Below are positions 19,749 through 30,256 of a DNA stretch of 64,000 nucleotides, piece after piece. Under the pieces are notes generated by a model, which did no database searches, was not told the DNA's origin, and saw only the letters and a list, made by a program, of their open reading frames with translations. Positions within the stretch are counted from its first letter, which is position 1. Each line of letters begins with the position of its first letter. Source of the stretch: Candidatus Phytoplasma oryzae (lineage in GTDB: Bacteria > Bacillota_I > Bacilli_A > Acholeplasmatales > Acholeplasmataceae); contig CP116038.1 in the NCBI GenBank assembly GCA_027945135.1, forward strand, positions 186,001 through 250,000. Reading direction: 5' to 3'. The position numbers were made by a program, and so were the translations under genes.

Positions 19749-19782
19749 AAAAAAAGAAATTAATGTCTTAATTTCTTTTTTT
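19749..19782 (-). terminator. Terminator after acpS
   Basis: Perfect 15-bp stem (19749-19763 with 19768-19782) with a four-base loop and A and T runs on both sides. It lies 20 bases past the acpS stop and ends the minus-strand ligA-acpS transcript. Confidence 0.8.
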
Positions 19783-19801
19783 AAAATTTATATTTTATAT
19801 A

Positions 19802-20146
19802 TTATGCTAATATAATAACAAAAGCTGCAGCATAATTTTTTTCATGAGTAATAGAAATCATAATTTTATGATTTTTAGTATTTTCTATATATGGAAAACC
19901 ATATTTTTCATTATTCAAAATAGACCATTCATGATATTTATTTTGGCTGTGACCTTTTTGATATGCTTTAAAAATAGCTTCTTTTCCTGCCCATCTACCT
20001 GCTATAAAACTTAATTTTCTATTTAAATTATTTATTTGATTATAAATTTTATATTCTTTTTCAGATAAAATTCTTTTTGATATTTGATTTAAACCTATTT
20101 TTTTTATTCTTTTTATTTCTATTAAATCTATTCCGATGCCTTTCAT
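19802..20146 (-). CDS. acpS: Holo-[acyl-carrier-protein] synthase
   Basis: Transfers phosphopantetheine from CoA to acyl carrier protein; 114 residues, normal for AcpS. The magnesium-binding motifs are present: GIGIDLIEI with D7, and AGRWAGKEAIFKA (about 49-61). Phytoplasmas lack most fatty acid synthesis genes yet keep AcpS, possibly to charge the ACP used in phospholipid synthesis. It starts 22 bases after ligA on the same strand. Confidence 0.93.
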   Translation of the reverse strand: MKGIGIDLIEIKRIKKIGLNQISKRILSEKEYKIYNQINNLNRKLSFIAGRWAGKEAIFKAYQKGHSQNKYHEWSILNNEKYGFPYIENTKNHKIMISITHEKNYAAAFVIILA

Positions 20147-20168
20147 ATTGAAATTAAATTTCTACCTT

Positions 20169-22190
20169 TTATTCAAATAATATTTTTTTAAAATATTCTT
20201 TATTTATTATTTTTATTTTTAAATCATTTGCTTTTTTTATTTTTTTTAAACTACTTTTTTGTCCACAAATAAGAAAATTTGTTTTTTTAGATATGTTATT
20301 ATCAATAATAACTTTATATTTTTTTTCTAAAATGTTTTCTATTTCTTTTCTTTTTATATAATCAAAAAAACCTGTTAAAACAATTTTTTTGTTTTCTAAA
20401 ATAATATATTTTTTATTTTTTTCTTTTTCATCATATTTATTTTTATTTTCTTTTTGTAATGAAAATTGAATATTTTTTTGTTTTAATAATTTTATTTCTT
20501 TTATATTTTTTTCATTTTTAAAATATTCAAATACACTTTTAGCTATTTTTAATCCTATTGTTTCTATTTTTAAAATATCTTCTAAATTTGCTTTTTGAAT
20601 ATTTTCAATATTTTGAAATTTTTGAGCTAATAATTTAGCTATCTTCAGACCTACATGTTTGATGCCTAAAGCGAATAAAATATTTCCAAAAGGTCTTTTT
20701 TTACTTTCTTCTATTGATAATAAAATATTATCTATTTTTTTTTTTTTAAAAAAAGGTATTGTTTCTAATTTTTTTTTATTATTTTGAAGATTATATAAAT
20801 CATATCTATTTTGTATTATTTTTTGTTGAAAAAAAGTTTTTAAAGTTTTATTTCCTAAAATATTCATGTTCATAGCTTCTTTAGAAACAAAATGAATTAT
20901 TTTTTTGATTTTTTGTTCTTCACAATTTTCATTTAAACAAAAATAATCTACTCCATTATTTTCTTGATTTATTTTTTGGAAACAAGAAGGGCAATTATAA
21001 ATTATTTGATAAGAAACTTGATTTGTTCTTTTTTCTTTTTTAACTTTTATAATTTCAGGAATAATAGAACCAGATTTATGTATTAATACAAAGTCATTTA
21101 TTCTTATATCTTTTTTTTTAATATAATCAAAATTATGTAAAGAAACTCGAGAAACTAAACTTCCGTCAATAATGATAGGTATCAATTCGGCTATAGGAGT
21201 TATTACTCCTGTTCTACCAACTTGAAAAATAATATCTTTAATTTGAGTTTCTCCTTGAATGGCGCTAAATTTATAAGCTATAGCCCATTTCGGAAATTTA
21301 CTAGTGTAACCTATTGAATTATGTAATGATAATTGGTTTACTTTTATTACAAAACCATCATTATTGTAATTTAATTTCTTTTTTATTTTTTCGTAATAAT
21401 CTATAGTTTCGATTAGTTGTTGAAACGAATTTATTAATTTATAATTTGAATTAACAGAAAAACCCATTTTTTTTAAAAATATTAAAATATCTTCTTGAGT
21501 TTTTATAAAAAAAGGAGGATTTATTATAGAATAAATAAAAGAAGATAAATTTCTTTGAGCTATTATATTAGTATCTAATTGTCTTAAAGTTCCTGAAGCA
21601 GCGTTTCGAGGATTAGAAAAAGGTTTTTTGTTTTTTTTAATTTGAATTTCGTTTATTTTTTTAAATGACTCAAAATTAAAGAAAATTTCTCCTCTGACTT
21701 CTAAATCTATTTCTTCCTTTATTTTTAAAGGAATATCTTTGATAGTTTTTATATTATTTGTGATTAATTCTCCTAAATAGCCATTACCTCTGGTTATTGC
21801 TTGTTTTATAATTCCTTTTTGATATTTTATACTAATAGCTACACCATCTATTTTAAGTTCTGTAATAAAATTAGCATTATTTTCTTTTTTTTTAATATTA
21901 TCGTAAAATTTTTTCAATTCTTTTAAGTTGAAAACATTGTCTAATGATAACATAGGGATATTATGTTTTATTTTTTTAAATTTAGTGTTTAAATACCCTC
22001 CTACTCGAAAAGTAGGGCTATAGGAGATTTTATATTCTGGATATTTTTTTTCTAAATCTATTAATTCTTTTAAAAAAGCATCGTATTGTTCATCTGTTAA
22101 TTTAGAATTGTTTAATTGATAATAATCATGGTTGGCTTTTTGTAAAATATCAGTAATTTCTTTAATTTTGTTTTTAATTTTCCATGTCAT
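20169..22190 (-). CDS. ligA: NAD+-dependent DNA ligase
   Basis: Seals nicks in replication and repair using NAD+. 673 residues, full length. In order: Ia/adenylation domain with the AMP-accepting lysine in ELKIDGVAIS (about 108-116), OB fold, zinc finger with four cysteines (CPSC, then FCLNENC), helix-hairpin-helix repeats and a C-terminal BRCT domain (about 590-670, KKIVLTGFFDYIKR...). No defect is seen. Confidence 0.96.
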   Translation of the reverse strand: MTWKIKNKIKEITDILQKANHDYYQLNNSKLTDEQYDAFLKELIDLEKKYPEYKISYSPTFRVGGYLNTKFKKIKHNIPMLSLDNVFNLKELKKFYDNIKKKENNANFITELKIDGVAISIKYQKGIIKQAITRGNGYLGELITNNIKTIKDIPLKIKEEIDLEVRGEIFFNFESFKKINEIQIKKNKKPFSNPRNAASGTLRQLDTNIIAQRNLSSFIYSIINPPFFIKTQEDILIFLKKMGFSVNSNYKLINSFQQLIETIDYYEKIKKKLNYNNDGFVIKVNQLSLHNSIGYTSKFPKWAIAYKFSAIQGETQIKDIIFQVGRTGVITPIAELIPIIIDGSLVSRVSLHNFDYIKKKDIRINDFVLIHKSGSIIPEIIKVKKEKRTNQVSYQIIYNCPSCFQKINQENNGVDYFCLNENCEEQKIKKIIHFVSKEAMNMNILGNKTLKTFFQQKIIQNRYDLYNLQNNKKKLETIPFFKKKKIDNILLSIEESKKRPFGNILFALGIKHVGLKIAKLLAQKFQNIENIQKANLEDILKIETIGLKIAKSVFEYFKNEKNIKEIKLLKQKNIQFSLQKENKNKYDEKEKNKKYIILENKKIVLTGFFDYIKRKEIENILEKKYKVIIDNNISKKTNFLICGQKSSLKKIKKANDLKIKIINKEYFKKILFE

Positions 22191-22272
22191 AATTTAGATT
22201 TCAAAATAATTTTTCATCTTTCTTAATAATATTTAATTCAATTACAAAATAAAAATGTCTAATATATCACTT

Positions 22273-23982
22273 TTACATTTCATCCAAGATAGGAATTCCT
22301 AATAATTTTAATCCTTCTTGAATAGTGATAATTATAATTTTTATAAATATTAAATTCGCATTATTTAAAATTTTATTTTCAACCAAAATTTTTTCTTTTG
22401 CATAAAATTGATTCGCATTTTTAGATAATTTTAATAAATATCTTGCTAATATACTTGGCATATTTGTTTTTTGTGTTTTTTCTAATATAATATCAAATTG
22501 GTCTATCATCTTAATAATATCAAAATAGCATTTTTTTTCATAATAATGACTTATTTTTGACCAATTATTTTTTATAATTTTATTTTTGTTATTTTTATCA
22601 TTTAGTTCTATTTTTTTGATAATAGAATTAAATCTGACTATTGTATATTGTAAATATGGTCCTGTTTCTCCTTCGAATTTTAACATTTTATTTAAATCAA
22701 ATTCGATATCTAAATGTCTATCATTTTTTAAATCATTAAAAATAATAGATCCGATAGCTATTTTTTCAGCTATTTTTTTTATTTTTTTTAATTTAGGGTT
22801 TTTATTTTTAATTATTGTTTTGGCTTTTTCAATAGCTATTTGAATGATTTTTTTTAAATTATAATCATTATTTTTTCTTGTAGAAATTTTTTCATTATTA
22901 GATAAAATTAATCCAAAATTAATGTTTTCTAAATCTAAATTATATCCTATTTTTTTAATTATTCCGAATAATTGTTGAAAATGTAATTTTTGTTCATTTC
23001 CAACAACATATAACATTTTAGAAAATTTAAATTTTCTAAGACGAAATAAAACACAAGCTATATCTCTACTTAGATAAAGATAACTTCCATTTTTTTTTTT
23101 TATTAATGCAGGAGGTATATTATCTTTTAATTTCATAATATAAGCCCCTTGATCTAGTATTATCATTTTTTTTTTTTTTAATTCATTTACAATTTTTATT
23201 GTTTTTTTATGAAAAAATGATTCTCCTATATAATAATCAAAAGAAATATTTAATAATTTATATATTTTTTTAAATTCTTTTATTGATATTTTTTTAAACC
23301 ATTTCCATAATTCTATTTCTTTTTGATTTTTTTTTTCTAATTTTTGAAAAATTCTGCTTGCTTCTTCTTTTAATTCTGGATTTTCATTTTCTTTTTGGTG
23401 AAATAAAATATATAGTTTTTGTAATTCATTAATAGGATCTTTTGAAATAATTTCTTTTTTTCCCCATTTTTGATAAGCTAAAATCATTTTGGCAAATTGC
23501 ATACCCCAATCTCCTAAATGATTTATGCTTATAGTTTTAAAACCTAATTTTTTGTAGATGTTTTTCAGAGAATTTCCTATTATAGTAGATCTTAAGTGAC
23601 CTATAGAAAAGTTTTTTGCAATATTAGGAGATGAATAATCTAAAATGATAGTTTTTTTTTTATATATTTTTTTTTTTTGTTTATTTAAAGTTAAGATAGA
23701 AAAAATTTTTTGTATAAATAAGGATTTATTCATTTGAATGTTTAAAAAATTTTTTTCTAAAAAAATATTTTTAATTTCTTTTAATAATAATAATTCTTCT
23801 TTTATTTCTTGAAAAAAAAAATTTATGTTTTTATTTGTTTTTTTTGCATATGGAAAAAGATTTAAATAAAAATCAAAATTAACATAAATATTGTTTTTGT
23901 TATTTTGTTTTATTTCGAATTTTATATTGTATTTTTTATTTAAAATTTTTTCTATTTTTTTTTTTATTTTTTGTATATACAT
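22273..23982 (-). CDS. argS: Arginyl-tRNA synthetase
   Basis: Class I synthetase of 569 residues. The HIGH signature is SIGHLRST (about 128-135), preceded by YSSPNIAKNF; the KMSK site is relaxed to EKISTRKN, a change common in ArgRS. The N-terminal additional domain and the C-terminal DALR anticodon-binding domain (from about 450, ending LGIPILDEM) are both present. Confidence 0.95.
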   Translation of the reverse strand: MYIQKIKKKIEKILNKKYNIKFEIKQNNKNNIYVNFDFYLNLFPYAKKTNKNINFFFQEIKEELLLLKEIKNIFLEKNFLNIQMNKSLFIQKIFSILTLNKQKKKIYKKKTIILDYSSPNIAKNFSIGHLRSTIIGNSLKNIYKKLGFKTISINHLGDWGMQFAKMILAYQKWGKKEIISKDPINELQKLYILFHQKENENPELKEEASRIFQKLEKKNQKEIELWKWFKKISIKEFKKIYKLLNISFDYYIGESFFHKKTIKIVNELKKKKMIILDQGAYIMKLKDNIPPALIKKKNGSYLYLSRDIACVLFRLRKFKFSKMLYVVGNEQKLHFQQLFGIIKKIGYNLDLENINFGLILSNNEKISTRKNNDYNLKKIIQIAIEKAKTIIKNKNPKLKKIKKIAEKIAIGSIIFNDLKNDRHLDIEFDLNKMLKFEGETGPYLQYTIVRFNSIIKKIELNDKNNKNKIIKNNWSKISHYYEKKCYFDIIKMIDQFDIILEKTQKTNMPSILARYLLKLSKNANQFYAKEKILVENKILNNANLIFIKIIIITIQEGLKLLGIPILDEM

Positions 23983-24030
23983 ACTTTTTACTTATTATTT
24001 TTTATTCATAATTCAAATTTAATTAATTAT

Positions 24031-24930
24031 TTAAATTTCTAAATTATCTAAAGTGTTTTTAAAAAATTTTGGTAAAGGAATTTCGAATTCCAATTTTTGT
24101 TTTGTTATAGGATGTATAAAATTTATTTTTTTAGCATGTAACAGTTGTTGTTTTATATTTTGGTCTTTTTTTCCATATAATGGATCACCTACTATAGGTG
24201 TTTTTAAATAAGATAAATGCACTCTTATTTGATGAGTTCTTCCTGTTTCTAATTTTATTTCTAATAAGGAAAAATTTTTAAATTTTTTTAAGGTTTTAAA
24301 ATGTGTAATAGATTTTTTGCCTTTATCAGAAATAGACATTTTTAAACGATTTTTATTACATCTTTTTATTGGTAAATCGATTATACCTTCTTTTTCTAAA
24401 AAACCATGAATTAAAGTCCAATATATTTTTTTAATTTGTCTTTTTTTCATTAATTCTTTCATTTTATATACAATTTTTTCTTTTTTACCAATAATAATTA
24501 ATCCTGTAGTATCTTTGTCTAAACGATGAATTATACCAGGCCTATCTCCTTTTAATTTTTCAAAATTTTTTATTTGAAAAAGTAATCCATTTATTAATGT
24601 AACTCCTGAATAGCTAGAAGAAGGATGTACTATTAAATTAGAAGGTTTATTGATTAATGCTAAAAAATTATCTTCATAAATAATGTTTAAATTTAAATTA
24701 ATAGGTTTTATGTCAATATTATTATTTTTTTTTTCTTTATCAAAATCAAAAGTTATTATATCGTTTTTTTTTAAGAGATATTTTTTTTTTTGTATTTTTC
24801 CGTTTACATAAAAAACACCGGATTTAATTAAAATATTACATTTATTTCTACTTAAATTTAATTTTTTGGATAAAAAAGAATCTAAACGTAAATTATTTTT
24901 GTCTTCTTTTATGATTATTTTTTTTTTCAT
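24031..24930 (-). CDS. rluD: RluD-type 23S rRNA pseudouridine synthase
   Basis: 299 residues: S4 RNA-binding domain at about 15-75 and a pseudouridine synthase domain from about 90. The catalytic aspartate lies in HRLDKDTTG (about 135-143), with RTHQIRVHL and VGDPLYG downstream. Such enzymes modify uridines in 23S rRNA helix 69 or related sites. Which RluA-family member this is cannot be settled by eye. It lies between argS and ftsH on the same strand. Confidence 0.88.
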   Translation of the reverse strand: MKKKIIIKEDKNNLRLDSFLSKKLNLSRNKCNILIKSGVFYVNGKIQKKKYLLKKNDIITFDFDKEKKNNNIDIKPINLNLNIIYEDNFLALINKPSNLIVHPSSSYSGVTLINGLLFQIKNFEKLKGDRPGIIHRLDKDTTGLIIIGKKEKIVYKMKELMKKRQIKKIYWTLIHGFLEKEGIIDLPIKRCNKNRLKMSISDKGKKSITHFKTLKKFKNFSLLEIKLETGRTHQIRVHLSYLKTPIVGDPLYGKKDQNIKQQLLHAKKINFIHPITKQKLEFEIPLPKFFKNTLDNLEI

Positions 24931-24969
24931 TTATTTTTTAAAATAAACAAATTAATAAATTTTTTTATT

Positions 24970-26997
24970 TTATTTTTCTTCCAAATTTAAATTTTTATTT
25001 AGATTCTTTTCATTTAAATTTTGTTGACTTTCTTCTTCTTTTTCCGTAAAAATAGGATTTTCTTCTTTATTTATTTCGTTTAAATTTTTTTGATTTTTTT
25101 GTTGATTTTGTTTTTGATTATCTTCTTTTTCTTTTTCAAACCAACTAATTTTACCAGTGTTATATATTTCTTCTATGTCTTTTTTAGATAAAGTTTCTAT
25201 TTCTAATAAATATTGAGCAATTTTTGTTAATAATTCTTTATTTTCTAGAATAATTTTTTTAGCTAATTCATAACAATCAGAAATAATATTTTGTATAGCT
25301 TTATCAATTTCTAAGGCTTTAGGATCTGAAAAATTTTTATGAAATTGAGTTTCATCTTCTGTAAATTGAGCTAAACCTATATCACTCATTCCAAATTGAG
25401 TAACCATCATTCTTGCAATTTGAGTTGCTTGTTTAAAGTCTGCATAAGCTCCATTAGAAATATCTTCTAAAAATAATTCTTCAGCAGCTCTTCCTCCTAA
25501 ACAAACTGTAATATCTGCTAATAATTTTTTTTTAGATAGATAAAAAGTTTCTTCTTCATGTAACATTAAATTATATCCGCCAGCGTTTCCTCTTGGAATA
25601 ATTGTTATTTTTTGTACTTTTTTTGCTTCTGGCAATTTTAAACCAATAACAGCATGACCAGCTTCGTGATAAGATACTAATTTTTTTTCTTTTTGAGAAT
25701 ATTTTTTACTTTTTTTGGCAGGACCTATTAAAATACGATCAACAGCTTCACTAATTATTTTTTTATTTATTTTTTTTAATCCTTTACGTGCTGTTAATAA
25801 AGCAGATTCGTTCAAAATACCTTCTAATTGAGCTCCACTAAAACCAGGTGTTTGTTTAGCTAGTTCTTCTAAACTGACTTCATCATCTAATTTTTTATTT
25901 GAAGCATGTAATTTTAAAATAGCTTCACGATCTTTAACAGTAGGTAAATTAATTATAAATTGGCGATCAAAACGACCAGGTCTTAATAAAGCTGAATCTA
26001 TAAAATCTGGTTTATTTGTAGCTGCTATTACAATAACTCCTGTATTTTGATTATAACCATCTAATTCAATTAAAAGCTGATTTAAAGTTTGTTCTTGTTC
26101 GCTATTGCCAAAAGACATTCTTCTTTTTCTAGCAAGTGTTTCGATTTCGTCTATAAAAATAATACAAGGAGCAGTTTTTTTAGCTGTTTGAAACAAACTT
26201 CTGATACGAGAAGCTCCTAAACCTGCAAACATTTCTACAAATTCAGATCCAGATGTAGCAAAAAAAGGCACATTGGCTTCTCCAGATAAGGCTTTAGCTA
26301 ATAATGTTTTACCTGTTCCAGGAGGACCAGATAATAAAATTCCTTTAGGGATTCTAGCACCTAAATCAGAATATTTTTTTGGTTCTTTTAAAAAATCTAC
26401 TAATTCTTGCATTTCTTCTTTTTCTTCTTCTGATCCTGCAACATCTTTGAATGTTATTTTTTTTTGATTGTTATTGTTAACATTTGGCGCTTTACTATGT
26501 TTTTCATTAAATTGTTCCATAAATTTTCCTGTTGTATTTTTTAACATATAGAAAAATTGGTGCAGGAAAAATATTATTATACATAATTCTAAAGCTGAAA
26601 ATATTGGATTTAAACCAAAATTTGGTTCTAATTCTTCTGTTTGCGGGAAAATTTCAGATGTTTTAACTTTATATTTATCTTTAATTATATCTCTTATTTT
26701 ATTAAAAAAGTCTACATCTACTAGGTTGAAAATTTTTATATCATCATTATTTTTATAATGCACTTTAAATTGATAGAAAATTGGATTTTTTTCTACCAAA
26801 ATTGTTTCTATTTTTTTAATTTTAGTATTTTCTGGACCAAGTTCTAAATTGTTTGCTATTTCTATTAAATTTTCTTCATTTTTATTAAATTTTTTTACGA
26901 ATTTAGAATATAAAAATTTTGTGAAACTTAAGATCATAATTGCTATCATTATGTGTGAAATTTTTATTTTTTTTATTTTATTTGGTAATCTTTTCAT
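24970..26997 (-). CDS. ftsH: Membrane AAA+ metalloprotease FtsH
   Basis: Hexameric ATP-dependent protease that removes misassembled membrane proteins. 675 residues: membrane helices near 15-30 and 130-155, Walker [11 protein letters not shown] (about 224), Walker B IIFIDEIE, arginine finger region [10 protein letters not shown], zinc site HEAGH (about 446-450) and a polar Gln/Asn/Glu-rich C-terminal tail. Phytoplasmas often have many ftsH/hflB copies in mobile units; this one sits among core genes with no mobile-element neighbours, so it is probably the ancestral copy. Confidence 0.95.
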   Translation of the reverse strand: MKRLPNKIKKIKISHIMIAIMILSFTKFLYSKFVKKFNKNEENLIEIANNLELGPENTKIKKIETILVEKNPIFYQFKVHYKNNDDIKIFNLVDVDFFNKIRDIIKDKYKVKTSEIFPQTEELEPNFGLNPIFSALELCIIIFFLHQFFYMLKNTTGKFMEQFNEKHSKAPNVNNNNQKKITFKDVAGSEEEKEEMQELVDFLKEPKKYSDLGARIPKGILLSGPPGTGKTLLAKALSGEANVPFFATSGSEFVEMFAGLGASRIRSLFQTAKKTAPCIIFIDEIETLARKRRMSFGNSEQEQTLNQLLIELDGYNQNTGVIVIAATNKPDFIDSALLRPGRFDRQFIINLPTVKDREAILKLHASNKKLDDEVSLEELAKQTPGFSGAQLEGILNESALLTARKGLKKINKKIISEAVDRILIGPAKKSKKYSQKEKKLVSYHEAGHAVIGLKLPEAKKVQKITIIPRGNAGGYNLMLHEEETFYLSKKKLLADITVCLGGRAAEELFLEDISNGAYADFKQATQIARMMVTQFGMSDIGLAQFTEDETQFHKNFSDPKALEIDKAIQNIISDCYELAKKIILENKELLTKIAQYLLEIETLSKKDIEEIYNTGKISWFEKEKEDNQKQNQQKNQKNLNEINKEENPIFTEKEEESQQNLNEKNLNKNLNLEEK

Positions 26998-27076
26998 ATA
27001 TTTTCCTTAAAAAATTTTTTTAAAATATTACTTATTATTTTTTTATTTTTTAACATAAATTATTAAATATTTTATC

Positions 27077-28363
27077 TTATTTTATTTTATCTGTCCCCAT
27101 ATAAGATATTAAAGCTTCTGGAACATTTATACTACCATCTAAATTTTGGTAATTTTCTAAAATAGCAATCATAGTTCTACCTACAGCCAAAGCAGAAGCA
27201 TTTAAAGTATGAACATATTCATTTTTTTTTTTATTTTGAAATTTAATATTAGCTCTTACAGCTTGAAAATTTTCAGCATTACTAATAGAAGCTATTTCTC
27301 TATATTTTTTTTGTCCTGGCATCCAAACTTCTATATCATATGTTTTCGCCATATTAAAACCTAAATCACCAGTACAAAGAAGTACTACTCTATAAGGTAT
27401 TTTAAGTTTTTTTAAAATATTTTCTGAATCTTTTAACATTTCTTCTAATGCTTTGTAAGAATTTTGTGGCTCTGTTAACTGTATTAATTCTACTTTATTG
27501 AATTGTTTTTGTCTAAAAATACCTTTAGTATCTTTTCCTGCCGCTCCTGCTTCTTGTCTAAAACAAGTAGTAAAACCAACATTTTTTATCGGCAATTCTT
27601 TAATATTTAAAATTTCATTTCTATATAAATTAATTATAGGAACTTCGGCTGTTGGATTTAAAAACCATTTATTTTTATTTGTTTCTAATTGAAAAACTTC
27701 ATTTTTAAATTTAGGTAATTGTCCGCTAGAAAACATTGATTTTTCATTTACGATAAAAGGTGTTATTATTTCTTTATAACCTTTTAAAATATGTTGATCT
27801 ATCATGAAATTGATCAAAGCTCTTTCTAATTTAGCTCCCATATCTTTTAAAACTACAAATCTATTTCCTATAATTTTGGTAGCTTTTTCAAAATCAAAAA
27901 TTTTTAATTTTTTATTGAGTTCTATATGATTTTTCATTAAAAAATTTTTTTTTTCAGGTTCTAAAAATTTATATATTTCTAAATTATTTTGTTCATTATC
28001 TCCTAAAGGAACAGAATCGTGAGGTATATTAGGTGTATTATGTAGAATATCATTAATTTGATTTTGTATTTCTAATAAGGAATCTTCTATTTTTTTTAAT
28101 TTAATTTTATTAAATTTTATTTTATTTAATAATTGATTTTTTTTTAAAATATCAATATTTAAATCATTTTCTTTTTTAAATTTTTGTATTTTTTGGGCAA
28201 AATTATTTTTTTGAAATCTTATTTTTTCTATTTGTGAAATTTTTTTTTTTCTTAATTCGTCTAAAGAAACTAAATTTTTCAAAAAAGCAAAATCTTTATT
28301 TCTTTTTTGTAGTTTGTTTATAACTAAATCTATATTTTGAATTATAAATTTTAATTTTAACAT
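27077..28363 (-). CDS. serS: Seryl-tRNA synthetase
   Basis: Class II synthetase of 428 residues: an N-terminal antiparallel coiled coil that binds the tRNA-Ser long arm (about 30-105), then the catalytic domain with motif 2 (FRQEAGAAGKDTKG, about 262-275) and motif 3 (ALAVGRTMIAILEN). All required elements are present. Its ribosome-binding site is enclosed in a small hairpin, described separately. Confidence 0.96.
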   Translation of the reverse strand: MLKLKFIIQNIDLVINKLQKRNKDFAFLKNLVSLDELRKKKISQIEKIRFQKNNFAQKIQKFKKENDLNIDILKKNQLLNKIKFNKIKLKKIEDSLLEIQNQINDILHNTPNIPHDSVPLGDNEQNNLEIYKFLEPEKKNFLMKNHIELNKKLKIFDFEKATKIIGNRFVVLKDMGAKLERALINFMIDQHILKGYKEIITPFIVNEKSMFSSGQLPKFKNEVFQLETNKNKWFLNPTAEVPIINLYRNEILNIKELPIKNVGFTTCFRQEAGAAGKDTKGIFRQKQFNKVELIQLTEPQNSYKALEEMLKDSENILKKLKIPYRVVLLCTGDLGFNMAKTYDIEVWMPGQKKYREIASISNAENFQAVRANIKFQNKKKNEYVHTLNASALAVGRTMIAILENYQNLDGSINVPEALISYMGTDKIK

Positions 28364-28368
28364 TTATG

Positions 28369-28382
28369 AAAGGTGATCCTTT
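28369..28382 (-). promoter_or_regulatory. Hairpin around the serS ribosome-binding site
   Basis: On the minus strand AAAGG-ATCA-CCTTT can fold into a 5-bp stem that buries the AGGA sequence, five bases before the serS ATG. It is short and could be chance. Confidence 0.25.
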
Positions 28383-28472
28383 TTTAATAAAATATATTTC
28401 ATATTTTGAATTTTATTATATTTTTTATATTTTTTTAAATTTATTTAAATTTATTTAAAATTTAAATTTTAA

Positions 28473-28754
28473 TTAGATTATTTTTTTATTATTTTTTTTA
28501 TTGTTTAATTGTTTAGATAAAATAGATTTTTTTCTAGAAACAAAATTAGAATGGAATATACCTTTAGATATGCCTTTATCTAATTTTTTATTTATTAAAT
28601 TTAAAAATAAATTAGCTTTTTCTATTTCTGAATTAACAATAAAATTTTTAAATTTTTTAATAGATGTTCTAGTAGAAGATCTAAAAGAAGCGTTTTTTAA
28701 TCTTTTTTTTTCATTAGTTTTATTTCTTTTTTTTTGTTGTTTTATATTTGCCAT
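28473..28754 (-). CDS. rpsT: 30S ribosomal protein S20
   Basis: 93 residues, lysine-rich primary 16S rRNA-binding protein. MANIKQQKKRNKTNEKKR at the start and the SSTRTSIKKF segment are characteristic of S20, followed by the helical hairpin and DKGISKGIFHSN. Ribosomal protein lacking any other ribosomal genes around it, as is usual for rpsT. Confidence 0.92.
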   Translation of the reverse strand: MANIKQQKKRNKTNEKKRLKNASFRSSTRTSIKKFKNFIVNSEIEKANLFLNLINKKLDKGISKGIFHSNFVSRKKSILSKQLNNKKNNKKII

Positions 28755-29457
28755 GGAATTTTTTTTATTTTTTTGATTTTTTTCAAAAAAATAACCTTTC
28801 TTTTATAATGTTTAAATTTTAATCTTTTATAATTTTGAAATTTTAAATTCGATTTTTTAATTTTGTTCTCATTTTTTACATTAATTTTTATCTTTATATT
28901 TATTTTTTTAATTTATTTTTTAATTTTTATTTGTATAATCAAAAAATATTTATATATAAATATTTATATATGAAATTAATATAAAAAAACGAAATAAAAA
29001 CTATATATTTATTATTTATTAATTATTAATTATTTATCGATCACTTTATAAATTATTTTATAATTAAGTCATCGTACTCTAATTACTATTATAACTAATA
29101 TTATTCAATTATGAAAAAATTTTATATTTTGTATTTAAAATTTTATTTTTGAAAATATAAATTTAAATTATGATATAAATTTTATATAATAAAAATTAAA
29201 TGAATTATCTGAAAATTAAGATTTTGTAATATTTATTATTTTTTATTTTAATTTATTTTAGTAATATTCAATTATTTTGAATATACATAGAAATTTCTAT
29301 TATTAAATGATATAATAATCTTATACATTATTTTAATAATATTGATAAATTTTCTAGCTATAATTAGTTTTGACTTTTTTTATGAAAAAAGAGAATATAA
29401 CTATATAATTTTATTAATAATATTTTTTTATATTAAAAAGGAAATTTTTGTAAAATA
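28755..29457. other. AT-rich gap between rpsT and pgsA
   Basis: 703 bases between divergent genes. I see no tRNA, no open frame worth naming and no clear repeat. AAAAAGGA at 29436-29443 serves pgsA. It presumably holds promoters in both directions. Confidence 0.4.
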
Positions 29458-30126
29458 ATGAAAAATATAGTAAAAATGTCGGCTAATTTATTAACTATTT
29501 TCAGAATTGTTTTAGTTTTTTTTATGTTACCCTTCTTATATTTTCAATTTAATTTTCAAAATTTAGAATTATATAACTTTTCTGTAAATTCTTTTAAATT
29601 TTATTTTGGAATGATTTTTGTTTTGGCTTCTTTTACAGATTATTTAGATGGTTTTATCGCTAAAAAATTTAAAATCCAAACTATTTTTGGTAAATTTTTT
29701 GATCCTATAGCAGATAAATTATTAGTTTTTATTTCTTTATTTTATCTTTATATTTTATGTCAAAAAGGTATATTATTAGTTTATTACCCTGATGTAAATA
29801 AAAAATTAGAAAATTTTATTTTAAGTTTTTTAATTATTAGTAATTTGAGAGATTTTTTAATAATGGGTGTTCGTTTAGTTGCTTTTGAACAAAAAAAACT
29901 TATTAGTTCTTCTTTTTTGGCTAGAATAAAAACTTTTTTTATTTTTATGTCTATTTTATTAGTTTTATTTATTGAATTTTGGATCAAAATTTTTAATATA
30001 CAAAATATAAATTTTTTTGTAGATTTTATCAAAGTATTTTTATTTTTGAATATTATTTTTATTATTTTTTCTGGTTTAGATTATATTATTAATAATTATA
30101 AAATTATTTTTTCTAAATTAGTTTAA
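29458..30126 (+). CDS. pgsA: CDP-diacylglycerol-glycerol-3-phosphate 3-phosphatidyltransferase
   Basis: Makes phosphatidylglycerol phosphate, the committed step to phosphatidylglycerol and cardiolipin. 222 residues, integral membrane protein with several helices. The CDP-alcohol phosphotransferase signature D-G-x2-A-R-x8-G-x3-D-x3-D is present as DGFIAKKFKIQTIFGKFFD then PIADK, with the usual arginine replaced by lysine. It comes just before recA, the same order as in many Firmicutes. Confidence 0.9.
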   Translation: MKNIVKMSANLLTIFRIVLVFFMLPFLYFQFNFQNLELYNFSVNSFKFYFGMIFVLASFTDYLDGFIAKKFKIQTIFGKFFDPIADKLLVFISLFYLYILCQKGILLVYYPDVNKKLENFILSFLIISNLRDFLIMGVRLVAFEQKKLISSSFLARIKTFFIFMSILLVLFIEFWIKIFNIQNINFFVDFIKVFLFLNIIFIIFSGLDYIINNYKIIFSKLV

Positions 30127-30256
30127 TTTCACAAAAGATAAAATGAAGAAAATGAAAAATTATTTTTTTCTTTTTTTAATTTTTACTATTTTTTTAATAA
30201 TTTAAAAAAAATAAAAATTTTATTTATTTAAAAAAAAGGATATAGAAATTAATTTT

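Noticed and set aside
24970-26997. ftsH as part of a potential mobile unit (PMU)
   Set aside because: No tra5, dnaB, dnaG, ssb, himA or tmk genes are nearby; neighbours are core genes.
28501-28776. 91-codon plus-strand frame opposite rpsT
   Set aside because: Antisense shadow of the ribosomal protein S20 gene.
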